Positions 56,970-64,000 of a DNA stretch of 64,000 nt are shown here, in pieces. Numbering within the stretch: position 1 is the stretch's first letter; each line of letters begins with the position of its first letter. Where the stretch lies: NCBI GenBank assembly GCA_002368155.1, contig AP018180.1, forward strand, positions 2,868,784-2,932,783, given 5' to 3'. The stretch is from Nostoc carneum NIES-2107 (lineage in GTDB: Bacteria; Cyanobacteriota; Cyanobacteriia; Cyanobacteriales; Nostocaceae). The notes under the pieces are model-generated. The model was given only the letters and a program-made list of their open reading frames with translations, had not been told where the DNA came from and did not search any database. The translations under genes and the position numbers were made by a program.

Positions 56970-57683
56970 CTAATCCCCAGTCCCTAAATCCAAAGCCGCA
57001 AGACTCTGATAAGCTTGAGCGATCGCACCTTTTCCTCTCAAGAAACCAATATTCGCGCCGGGACAGATGTACTGTAGGGTTTCTGGTGTAAAGCGTTCTA
57101 ATAAATTCTGAAGACTTTTAATTTGCCTTGGCCAGTGAAAGGTTTTGGGTGTCCGTAATAATACTGGGTTACCCTGAAGATTGGGAACTATGTGACGACC
57201 GGAAAATAAGACTCCACCGAATTGATTGTAGTAAAGGCAAGATGAGCCAGGAGAATGGCCTGGTGTCCAAATGACTTGGGCGGTTGTATCTAAAGTTAGT
57301 TCCCGCCCAAAGCTGGTGAGGGTTAATCCTGGTAATAAATAAGCTTCTTGTTCTTGAATTACAACCTCGCAGCCTAAAGCTTGCTGGATTTCTGCTGTCT
57401 TCCCAATAGCACCGCGATGTGTGATGACTAACCAGCGCACGCCGCCATGCGATCGCAAAAAATCTAAATTTGTTGGCTCGAAAGCAGGACAATCAATCAG
57501 GATATTACTTTCATTTCTTACAATAAAATAAGAGGTTCCCCCTAATGTGTCCCGATTGGGCGGAAATGCAAAAATATTTTGCGCGAAGTCTGATTGGAGG
57601 TTTCCTTCTATCGGAACTTCGTAAGATAGCACAGCCCTTGGTGGCTTAACTGTATGATTTGGCTCTTGGGGTAAGGGACACAT
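56970..57683 (-). CDS. Metallo-beta-lactamase-fold protein with degenerate metal site
   Basis: 237 residues. The fold is indicated by SYFIVRNESNILIDCP, WLVITHRGAIG (where active enzymes have THxHxDH), VIWTPGHSPGSSCLYY (ligand His kept), and GVLFSGRHIVPNL (where active enzymes have GDxLF). So most metal ligands are missing and hydrolase activity is doubtful; it may bind a ligand or protein instead. Divergent from the site-2 protease gene. Confidence 0.85.
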   Translation of the reverse strand: MCPLPQEPNHTVKPPRAVLSYEVPIEGNLQSDFAQNIFAFPPNRDTLGGTSYFIVRNESNILIDCPAFEPTNLDFLRSHGGVRWLVITHRGAIGKTAEIQQALGCEVVIQEQEAYLLPGLTLTSFGRELTLDTTAQVIWTPGHSPGSSCLYYNQFGGVLFSGRHIVPNLQGNPVLLRTPKTFHWPRQIKSLQNLLERFTPETLQYICPGANIGFLRGKGAIAQAYQSLAALDLGTGD

Positions 57684-57878
57684 AAGAAAAAACCGAAATT
57701 GAGGAGTTGTCTAATCATTTGGTTACAGAGTTCAGCATCTTGAAGCCAGCAGCTTGAGAGTGAACAATTGCTGTTAACCGTTGAAGAAAAAATAAGGGTT
57801 TTTATAGTCTGGCTAGTAGTGAAGGCTGTGGTGCTTACGCTACAGGTGGGACGTTTTTTCAAAATCACTGAAGAGCAA

Positions 57879-59357
57879 ATGACATTTTGGTTTCTCCTTC
57901 TACTGGGACTAGCTACTTATCTGATGGTGCAGCGTGTCGTCGCCCATAGCACCCGGACACCCGTCTGGTTGTTATGGTTGGTTTTAATGACACCAGCATT
58001 TTTGTTGACCGGATGGACGCTAATGTATGGTACTAAACAAGCGCCACCCTCATCACTGATTCTCTGGTCATCGATCATCTGCGTTCTGTTATACTGGCTG
58101 TTATTTCAATGGGGACGGCGAACACCTATAGATAAACAGACGGAACCCCAAGCCATTGAATCACAACCGGTTATTAATCCTACCGCAGAACCTGCAAAAG
58201 TGCGTCCCATCGAGCCAACGGAAGAAACCCAGCTGCGAAATTGTTTTCCCTGGTCTACTTACTACATTCAAAACATTGAATACCGACCCCAAGCTGTCAT
58301 CTGTAGGGGTCAATTGCGAACGACACCAAGCCAAGCCTATCAGCAAATTAAGTCTAATATCGAAGCTCAATTTGGCGATCGCTTTTTGTTGATATTTCAA
58401 GAAGGGATAAATAGCAAACCTTTCTTTGTATTAGTTCCCAATACTCAAGCGGCTAAACCTGCAAATTCTGCTAAGGGCGAACAGCTAACGCGGCCAGGAT
58501 TAGCATTTTTACTTTTAGTAGCTACCTTGGTGACTACTACCTTAATAGGGACAAGAATTGCTGGTGTAGATGTCAAAGCGCTACAAGCTGACCCTAATAT
58601 ATTTCTTCAGGGATTGCCCTATGCTTTAGCATTAATGACAATTTTGGGCATCCATGAACTAGGACATTATCTAACTGCTAGGTATTACAAAATCCGCTCC
58701 ACATTGCCTTATTTTATTCCTGTGCCTTTTTTCTTAGGCACATTTGGCGCATTTATTCAGATGCGGAGTCCTATCCCTAACCGCAAAGCTTTATTTGATG
58801 TGAGTATCGCAGGCCCAATTGCGGGTTTTATTGCTACATTACCAATCTTAATTTGGGGTTTAGCTCATTCTGAGATAGTTCCTCTCACGGAAAAAACCAG
58901 TATCTTAAATCCTGATGCGCTCAATCCCAAATACTCTATATTGCTAGCCCTACTATCAAAATTAGCACTAGGAAATGCGTTAAACGCACAATCAGCAATT
59001 GACTTACATCCTGTTGCAGTTGCAGGCTTTTTAGGGTTAATTGTCACCGCCTTAAATTTGATGCCAGTGGGACAGTTAGACGGTGGTCATATTGTCCATG
59101 CTATTTTTGGGCAAAGAACTGCGATCGCAATTGGTCAAATTGCTCGCTTATTGTTGTTACTGCTGTCTTTGATCCAATCTGAATATTTATTCTGGGCAAT
59201 TATTTTATGGCTCATCCCCTTAGTTGACGAACCTGCACTTAATGATGTCACTGAATTAGACAATGGGCGTGACATATTAGGTTTATTGTCAATGGCTTTG
59301 TTAGTCATAATTGTCTTACCACTCCCCCAATTAATGGCGAATTTGTTGCAGATTTAA
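57879..59357 (+). CDS. Site-2 protease family membrane metalloprotease (M50)
   Basis: 492 residues from the ATG at 57879 (MTFWFLLLLGLATYL), with GAAGAG upstream. The frame extends to a TTG at 57768, but the ATG start matches the family better. Two to three N-terminal membrane helices and a soluble region (about 110-215) precede the catalytic core: zinc motif HELGH (His259, Glu260, His263), AGPIAGFIATLPIL, and LNLMPVGQLDGGHIVHA (third ligand Asp). It cleaves membrane proteins within the bilayer; relatives include plant EGY proteases, and bacterial homologues release anti-sigma factors. Its substrate is unknown. Confidence 0.92.
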   Translation: MTFWFLLLLGLATYLMVQRVVAHSTRTPVWLLWLVLMTPAFLLTGWTLMYGTKQAPPSSLILWSSIICVLLYWLLFQWGRRTPIDKQTEPQAIESQPVINPTAEPAKVRPIEPTEETQLRNCFPWSTYYIQNIEYRPQAVICRGQLRTTPSQAYQQIKSNIEAQFGDRFLLIFQEGINSKPFFVLVPNTQAAKPANSAKGEQLTRPGLAFLLLVATLVTTTLIGTRIAGVDVKALQADPNIFLQGLPYALALMTILGIHELGHYLTARYYKIRSTLPYFIPVPFFLGTFGAFIQMRSPIPNRKALFDVSIAGPIAGFIATLPILIWGLAHSEIVPLTEKTSILNPDALNPKYSILLALLSKLALGNALNAQSAIDLHPVAVAGFLGLIVTALNLMPVGQLDGGHIVHAIFGQRTAIAIGQIARLLLLLLSLIQSEYLFWAIILWLIPLVDEPALNDVTELDNGRDILGLLSMALLVIIVLPLPQLMANLLQI

Positions 59358-59393
59358 GAGTGGAATTGATATTAAGTCCGGCTAAGTACTTAA

Positions 59394-59456
59394 TAATTGG
59401 TAATTGGTAATTGGTAATTGGTAATTGGTAATTGGTAATTGGTAATTGGTAATTGG
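59394..59456. repeat. TAATTGG heptamer repeat, 9 exact units
   Basis: Nine perfect TAATTGG units between the convergent protease and FAD-oxidase genes. The purest heptamer array of the window, so probably recent. Confidence 0.97.
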
Positions 59457-59527
59457 TAAATTGTATTTTTCTTCCCTATTACCCATTACCTATTACCCAT
59501 GACCGACCTTCATAGATATGATACAAA

Positions 59528-60880
59528 TTACGAATTATTGTGTTTAAATTCCAAAACTTTGCTTTTACCAGGATTCATCAATCCATAGGGGTCAACCATT
59601 TCTTTAAATTTTAACTGTTCGGGGTCAATAACTTTTCTACCGCCGTCTTCAATAATATATGTATGAGGATTGGCAATCATGACACCTTGCGCTTCGTGGT
59701 AGCGGATAATTTCATTGAGGCGTTCTTCTGTGGTGTAGCGGACAAGTTGTAAAGCACCAGCAATAACTGCACCTCTCACCCTAAAAAATTCTAAATGCAT
59801 CATCACTTCATCACCAAAATGATGATACATATGCTCAACTAATTGCAAACTCGCATCGGGCGGAAAGATGCTTTGTAAATAGGTAATTGAAGTATCTACA
59901 GTGCGGGCGTGTAATGTTGTGTGGTTCCAAGTAAATTCTGCTAAATGAGTGCCTTTACCTGCATCTTGTGCGGGTTTTTGATAGGTAATTTCTCCGCCAT
60001 ATTGGTGGACTAATCCTGGTAGAAATTCTAAACTCGGTTCCGCAACCATTAAAAATGCTGGGTGCTTACCTTGGGGAATGTATTCATGTAAAGCATGAAA
60101 ATATTGGGGAATGGGCGATGCAAATACACTAATTAATTTTTTCATCATGCCATCAGCAATACCAAGAGCATAGCCAAACTTGGCGGCTGTCATGAAGTCG
60201 TCAAAGGTAACAATTACTTCCGCCCAAGGATAAGCTGGGGCTAAGGGAAGTTCTAATTGGGTGATGATGCCATTAATACCCCAAGCATGGTTGACCTTTT
60301 GCACATCATCGCCACGTAATTCGATGATGCGGGGTTCATCTTCTAAAGTTACCACTCGCAGTCCTAAAAGATTACCGCGATCGCCTAATAATCCATATTG
60401 AATTGAGCCAATTCCCCCGCTTCCCCCAGCAATAAAGCCGCCAATGGTGGCTGTGCGGTAGGTTGAAGGAGCCATTCGCATTTCCCAGCCAATTTCTCGC
60501 GCTTTTTTATCTAAAGCTGCCAATTTCACCCCAGCTTCTACCCGCGCTACGGCTGGTTTTACCCAGAGAATTTCGTGCATTTTGGTCATATCGAGAATTA
60601 CACCGCCATGCATGGGTACGCATTGTCCGTAATTCCCTGTACCTGCACCCCGGACAGTTACAGGGATGCGGTGTTTGGCGCAGATTGCAGCCACCTTAAT
60701 CACTTCTGCTTCGTTGGCGGGACGGACGACGATATCACCGACTTTTCCGGCTAATTTGGGGACGAGAACGGGGCTAAAGGTGTGATAGTCCTGGGATAAT
60801 TTGGTGACTTGCGCGGGGTCGGTGATAGTTTCGATGTCTGCGAAAGCCGCAGTTAGGGTATCTAAATTGAGAGTTGCCAT
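59528..60880 (-). CDS. FAD-binding oxidase/dehydrogenase (GlcD-like)
   Basis: 450 residues from the ATG at 60880 (MATLNLDTLTAAF). The FAD-binding (PCMH) domain is clear: VRPANEAEVIKVAAICAKH, TVRGAGTGNYGQCVPMHGGV, MRMAPSTYRTATIGGFIAGGSGGIGSIQYGLLGDRG. The C-terminus keeps PHTYIIEDGGRKVIDPEQL and the PYGLMNPGK ending. Probably oxidises a 2-hydroxy acid such as glycolate or lactate; the specific substrate cannot be read. No partner subunits (GlcE/F) are adjacent. Soluble. Confidence 0.9.
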   Translation of the reverse strand: MATLNLDTLTAAFADIETITDPAQVTKLSQDYHTFSPVLVPKLAGKVGDIVVRPANEAEVIKVAAICAKHRIPVTVRGAGTGNYGQCVPMHGGVILDMTKMHEILWVKPAVARVEAGVKLAALDKKAREIGWEMRMAPSTYRTATIGGFIAGGSGGIGSIQYGLLGDRGNLLGLRVVTLEDEPRIIELRGDDVQKVNHAWGINGIITQLELPLAPAYPWAEVIVTFDDFMTAAKFGYALGIADGMMKKLISVFASPIPQYFHALHEYIPQGKHPAFLMVAEPSLEFLPGLVHQYGGEITYQKPAQDAGKGTHLAEFTWNHTTLHARTVDTSITYLQSIFPPDASLQLVEHMYHHFGDEVMMHLEFFRVRGAVIAGALQLVRYTTEERLNEIIRYHEAQGVMIANPHTYIIEDGGRKVIDPEQLKFKEMVDPYGLMNPGKSKVLEFKHNNS

Positions 60881-61184
60881 TAGTATTTTAGTTAAAGTAG
60901 TAAATTTCTTATTATTCTCACGCATTTAGAGGTTATTTATAAAGTAAAAATCAAATTAATTTAAGATGTATTATTCCAATTTGCAAAAATAGTTAAACCA
61001 ATATGTAGGGGCAAGGCACTGCCTTGACCTCTACAATAATTTTATATATCGCCAACTTATTTAAATTGGCATTAATCAAAAATTATGAGCTAATTTCCTC
61101 ATGAAATATAATATTATCCCAGCATATTCATTTTTTAATCAGGCAATGCCTACTTTATATATATTTACCTATTTTCTGCTTTTC
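60881..61184. repeat. Gap with MITE-like repeat, copy D
   Basis: About 300 bp; 60972-61074 resembles copies A-C, with GTAGGGGCAAGGCACTGCC and flanking CCAATTTGCAAA/TTTAAATTGG. The remainder is AT-rich. Confidence 0.65.
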
Positions 61185-62276
61185 TCAATTGATATTATCT
61201 GCTAACCATTGACAGAAATTTGCATGATAAAATCTGTAATATTCTGCACCTGATATTTGTTGATGGTTTAAAAACTCAAACCAATTCTCTAACACTTCCT
61301 CAATATCAAATTCATCTGCGTTAAGAATTTCGGCAATTGCTTCTACAGAAATGGGTTGCTGGTGTTTAACTAAAACATTCAACACAGCTTGGCTAAATTC
61401 CTCATCTTGATTTGCAGCTTTCATGTTTTGCCAATGCTGTTGATAATATGTTTCTAAACCAGGAGGGATTTGATTGTATTGCCAAGATTCTGGATATAAA
61501 CCTTCAGAGATAGCGGCTAAAATTTGGCTGACATACATAAAATTATTTTCTGATTTAGCAGCAAGGCTAGTGTAGAATTCTTGCTCGTTGATTTGGTGAT
61601 GATTTAGCCAAGCTTTTATATGTTCGTGATTTAAATATTGTTGAATATATGTTTGGATATCTTGCTGAGTTGATTCTGGGTAGTCTGCTAAATTAAGAAT
61701 ATGGGATGGTGTTTCTATTAATAAACCAGATTTCTCTCTCAAAAAAGGTCGGCGGGTGAGGAGAAAATAAACTCTATCTGGGAGATAGCGGGGAAGATAA
61801 AATAAATTTGTACCAGGAGATTGACTATTGCGGTCAATGCGGTCTAAACCATCAATAGTAATGATGAGTTTTTGCTGAGGTTTTAACTCATCACTGATTT
61901 GCTGAATTAACTGATGTAGAGATGTGATATTGAAAGTCTCTACAGGTAAATTATCAATAGAAAAAATCTCTATAAGTTGGGTGCAAATATTGCTAATAAA
62001 TTCCTCGGCGCGATTTTTACCCTCAAGTTCAACGTTGTAATAGACAACATGAGGATTATCTGTGGCATATTTGGCGAGAATTGCACTTTTACCGCTACCG
62101 GGTGCGCCTGTGATGGTGAAGTAACCCTGGCGATAACGGTGAAGAAATTCATGAATTGCTGTAAATATAAATTCACGACCGATAAAATTATGGCTTTTGG
62201 TTTGAATAATTTGCTCAAACTCTGTGGGATGTCCTCTGGAATTGATTGTAGTGGGTGGTTTGGGTGGTGAGTTCAT
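61185..62276 (-). CDS. AAA/NACHT-like NTPase
   Basis: 363 residues from the ATG at 62276 (MNSPPKPPTT); a TTG at 62312, overlapping the upstream gene, is less likely. FIGREFIF (ORC/STAND-type start), Walker A TITGAPGSGKS (about 55-65) and Walker B LIITIDGLDRID (137-148), then RRPFLREKSG as a possible sensor and a helical C-terminus ending YYRFYHANFCQWLADN. This is the N-terminal half usual in cyanobacterial NTPase-WD40 proteins, but here it stops after the ATPase with no WD40 repeats. It is the last gene of a three-gene unit with two small unknown proteins. Conflict-type signalling is possible only by family resemblance. Confidence 0.82.
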   Translation of the reverse strand: MNSPPKPPTTINSRGHPTEFEQIIQTKSHNFIGREFIFTAIHEFLHRYRQGYFTITGAPGSGKSAILAKYATDNPHVVYYNVELEGKNRAEEFISNICTQLIEIFSIDNLPVETFNITSLHQLIQQISDELKPQQKLIITIDGLDRIDRNSQSPGTNLFYLPRYLPDRVYFLLTRRPFLREKSGLLIETPSHILNLADYPESTQQDIQTYIQQYLNHEHIKAWLNHHQINEQEFYTSLAAKSENNFMYVSQILAAISEGLYPESWQYNQIPPGLETYYQQHWQNMKAANQDEEFSQAVLNVLVKHQQPISVEAIAEILNADEFDIEEVLENWFEFLNHQQISGAEYYRFYHANFCQWLADNIN

Positions 62277-62304
62277 AATTATTCTGTATAGCTGATAAAT
62301 ATAA

Positions 62305-62730
62305 CTAAACAAATTCCGGTTGTGATTGCTGGTTTAGTTGCAGATACTCAATAATCAATAAGCGCAGGTAATCCAACATTTGCAAATAGGTTTTAATTTG
62401 TCTGTATGCTTGAAGATTAGCAAAATAAAACTGAGCAATCACTGAAATATCAAATATTCGCATATTTTGCAGTTTCTCAATAGCCTGTTGTGTATTTTCA
62501 ATTCGACCTCGTGCTTGGATTTGACTGGCGTAACCTCTGATATCTACTGTTAACAGTTCGATTTCTTCTAAAAGGGTAAATTCTTCTTCAGAACTAGCAT
62601 ATAAAGCAGCAATTTCTTGACGTTCTTGTTTAGTGTTGCGGTAATCAATACTTAATTGCTCTAGTAATTGAATAATGTAATTCCTTTTCATTTCTGGGCT
62701 TTGAGTATTTAAGGTTGCTTCAGTCATCAT
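62305..62730 (-). CDS. Small helical protein, function unknown
   Basis: 141 residues, almost entirely helical and charged (QLLEQLSIDYRNTKQERQEI, TLLEEIELLTVDIRGYASQI), with no signal peptide or membrane helix. Not recognised. It overlaps the upstream small gene by 11 bp and ends 28 bp before the NTPase start, so all three are probably translated from one message. It may be an adaptor of the NTPase. Confidence 0.7.
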   Translation of the reverse strand: MMTEATLNTQSPEMKRNYIIQLLEQLSIDYRNTKQERQEIAALYASSEEEFTLLEEIELLTVDIRGYASQIQARGRIENTQQAIEKLQNMRIFDISVIAQFYFANLQAYRQIKTYLQMLDYLRLLIIEYLQLNQQSQPEFV

Positions 62731-63064
62731 TTACTCCATAAGTAACTATTTTTTCTATTCCAAATTTATCAGTCCGTACAATTAAATATTCATTACCTTT
62801 GCGATAAACTGCTGAACCATCAGGGCGGTATCCAGCTTTTGGAACTCTTACTGCTCTCTTTTTATTGAAGTTATCAGCTTTTCTTAAGTATTTTAATGGA
62901 TCGAACTCTTTTCTAGAGGCATGGTCTAGAATACTTTGGGAAACACTGATATATGTTGAAGCATCCCAGTCAGCTAAGTATTGCTTTATTTCAATAACTT
63001 CATCTTCAGTATATCCTTGACATAATTGTTCTAAAAATGGGTCTTTTGGTGGTTCATACTGCAT
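62720..63064 (-). CDS. Small protein, function unknown, first gene of NTPase unit
   Basis: 114 residues. A helical first half (DPFLEQLCQGYTEDEVIEI) and a beta-rich C-terminal half (YRPDGSAVYRKGNEYLIVRT, then KFGIEKIVTYGV) that recalls small nuclease or toxin-tail folds, but no motif allows naming. Its 3' end overlaps the next gene by 11 bp. Divergent from the Uma2-type gene. Confidence 0.65.
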   Translation of the reverse strand: MQYEPPKDPFLEQLCQGYTEDEVIEIKQYLADWDASTYISVSQSILDHASRKEFDPLKYLRKADNFNKKRAVRVPKAGYRPDGSAVYRKGNEYLIVRTDKFGIEKIVTYGVNDD

Positions 63065-63140
63065 TGTTTTTGACTAAAATTGCTTTATTTAAAAGATTCA
63101 ATCATGTGAGACAAACTATGAGAAGACAGTGGAGGTAATG

Positions 63141-63701
63141 ATGACTGTGCAGTTATTAAGACGTAAATTCACAGTTGAGCAATATCACAAAATGCTTGAG
63201 TCGGGGATTCTCACAGAGAATGACCGAGTGGAATTGATCCGGGGAGAAATTATTGAGATGTCGCCTATTGGAACAAAACACGCGGCTTGTGTAAATCGCT
63301 TGATTAATTTATTAGTGCAATTGTTAGGAAAGCACGTTATAGTTGCGGCGCAAAATCCGATTAGATTAAACGATAACTCAGAACCTCAGCCAGATGTAGC
63401 ATTACTTAAACCCCGTGATGATTTTTACGCCACTGCTCACCCCCAACCCCAGGATATTTTTTTATTAATTGAAGTAGCTGATTCTACTATTGAGTATGAC
63501 CGAGAACAGAAAATTCCTTTATATGCAGAAGCAAACATAATTGAAGTTTGGATAGTAGATATTAATGAGCAAATTGTCGAGGTTTATCAACAACCCACCG
63601 CCGCAGGATATCAGCATATTCAAAAGTTCGCTAGCGGTCAAACTGTATCAATTCCAGGCTTAAGCGATGTAAACATTAGCGTCAATGAAATCCTCTGTTA
63701 G
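63141..63701 (+). CDS. Uma2-family (DUF820) nuclease-fold protein
   Basis: 186 residues from the ATG at 63141, 5 bp after GGAGG (63131-63135); ATG at 63138 is too close. The family core is a PD-(D/E)XK-type fold: MTVQLLRRKFTVEQYHKML-like start, RVELIRGEIIEMSPIG, EPQPDVALLKP (Asp), and IFLLIEVADSTIEYDREQKIPLYAEA (Glu). Very numerous in cyanobacteria; biological role unresolved, with nuclease activity assumed from the fold. Single gene. Confidence 0.92.
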   Translation: MTVQLLRRKFTVEQYHKMLESGILTENDRVELIRGEIIEMSPIGTKHAACVNRLINLLVQLLGKHVIVAAQNPIRLNDNSEPQPDVALLKPRDDFYATAHPQPQDIFLLIEVADSTIEYDREQKIPLYAEANIIEVWIVDINEQIVEVYQQPTAAGYQHIQKFASGQTVSIPGLSDVNISVNEILC

Positions 63702-63766
63702 TCATCTTATATATAGTTTCTCCAGTACAAATGACCAATGACCAATGACCAATGACAAATGACGAA

Positions 63767-64000
63767 TTACGAATTACCTCCCATGTTTTCAACCCGCAAA
63801 AAATGCACCTTACCAGAAGCATCACCCGCCACAATTGACACGCCATCAGGTGCAACTGCACAGCAAGAAATGGAACCTTCGCCTGTGAAAGTGGCAATTA
63901 CCTCCCTTGTCTCCAGATTCCAGACTTTGAGGGTGTTGTCCCCGGAAGCAGAAATCACCCGTTGACCATCGGGAGTGAGGGTAATCGCATTTACCCAGCT
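63767..64000 (-). CDS. WD40-repeat protein, C-terminal end (continues past window)
   Basis: 77 residues are visible, open to the window's last base. Two WD40 units: WVNAITLTPDGQRVISASGD with NTLKVWNLETREVIATF, then CCAVAPDGVSIVAGDASGKV with HFLRVEN, ending ENMGGNS. WD40 propellers are protein scaffolds; in cyanobacteria they often follow an NTPase domain like that at 61185, but this gene's N-terminus is outside the window. A TGACCAA heptamer-type tract (about 63730-63760) lies after the stop. Confidence 0.85.
   Translation of the reverse strand, partial: SWVNAITLTPDGQRVISASGDNTLKVWNLETREVIATFTGEGSISCCAVAPDGVSIVAGDASGKVHFLRVENMGGNS

Noticed and set aside
1..64000. tRNA or rRNA genes
   Set aside because: I looked for T-arm and anticodon-stem patterns and rRNA motifs in the gaps and saw none; a covariance search could still find one.

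Overview
The window comes from a filamentous, probably heterocyst-forming cyanobacterium of the Nostoc/Calothrix type. The evidence is the dense scatter of the HIP1 octamer GCGATCGC, cytochrome b6f genes (petB, petD), a cyAbrB regulator, an H-NOX closely resembling the studied Nostoc protein, an extended hydrogenase-maturation (hyp) cluster, many hybrid two-component kinases, and intergenic heptamer repeats. I saw no rRNA, tRNA or CRISPR array.

Region 1 (1-18.1 kb) is a surface/signalling locus. Two large secreted haemagglutinin-type beta-helix proteins (the first cut by the window edge) are separated by an IS1182-type element, a receiver-kinase and a frameshifted IS630-type element. The second is followed on the same strand by an exported TPR-CHAT protein with an intact His/Cys pair, an exported DUF928 protein with a 66-bp in-frame repeat expansion, a CHASE2 hybrid kinase and, overlapping it by 4 bp, a second receiver-kinase. 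This suggests a sensor-controlled cell-surface system with a caspase-like protease. No TpsB transporter is present in the window.

Region 2 (18.2-27.2 kb, minus strand) holds NHL protein-hypF-hypC-hypD-tautomerase-4-TM protein-hypE-hypA-hypB. Its gaps, and even the hypF coding region, have been invaded by several unrelated small repeats. hup/hox structural genes are not in the window.

Region 3 (27.7-36.3 kb) has a TPR protein, then an H-NOX haem sensor overlapping a 1296-residue hybrid kinase with an HNOBA-like N-terminus, and next to it a complete partner-switch set (receiver-PP2C phosphatase, STAS antagonist, RsbW-like kinase). This reads as an NO/redox input wired to partner switching.

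Region 4 (37-53.4 kb) is mixed: a Tat-exported RidA, a DUF72 gene split by a fresh IS1-family insertion, a cNMP-binding-domain kinase, murF, a ClC channel, cyAbrB, an intact IS630-type element, an Rrf2 regulator, cobD/cbiB, pyrR, two small zinc-ribbon membrane proteins, a glycosyltransferase and a second RsbW-like protein.

Region 5 (53.6-64 kb) has petD and petB divergent from ctpA, a degenerate metallo-beta-lactamase-fold gene divergent from a site-2 protease, a FAD-linked oxidase, a three-gene unit ending in an NTPase, a Uma2 nuclease-fold gene and the end of a WD40 protein.

Gaps are unusually rich in short repeats: heptamer tracts, about 100-bp MITE-like elements in four copies, a 49-bp exact duplicate, and dispersed hairpins. 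Calls rest on reading motifs by eye; no database search was run.
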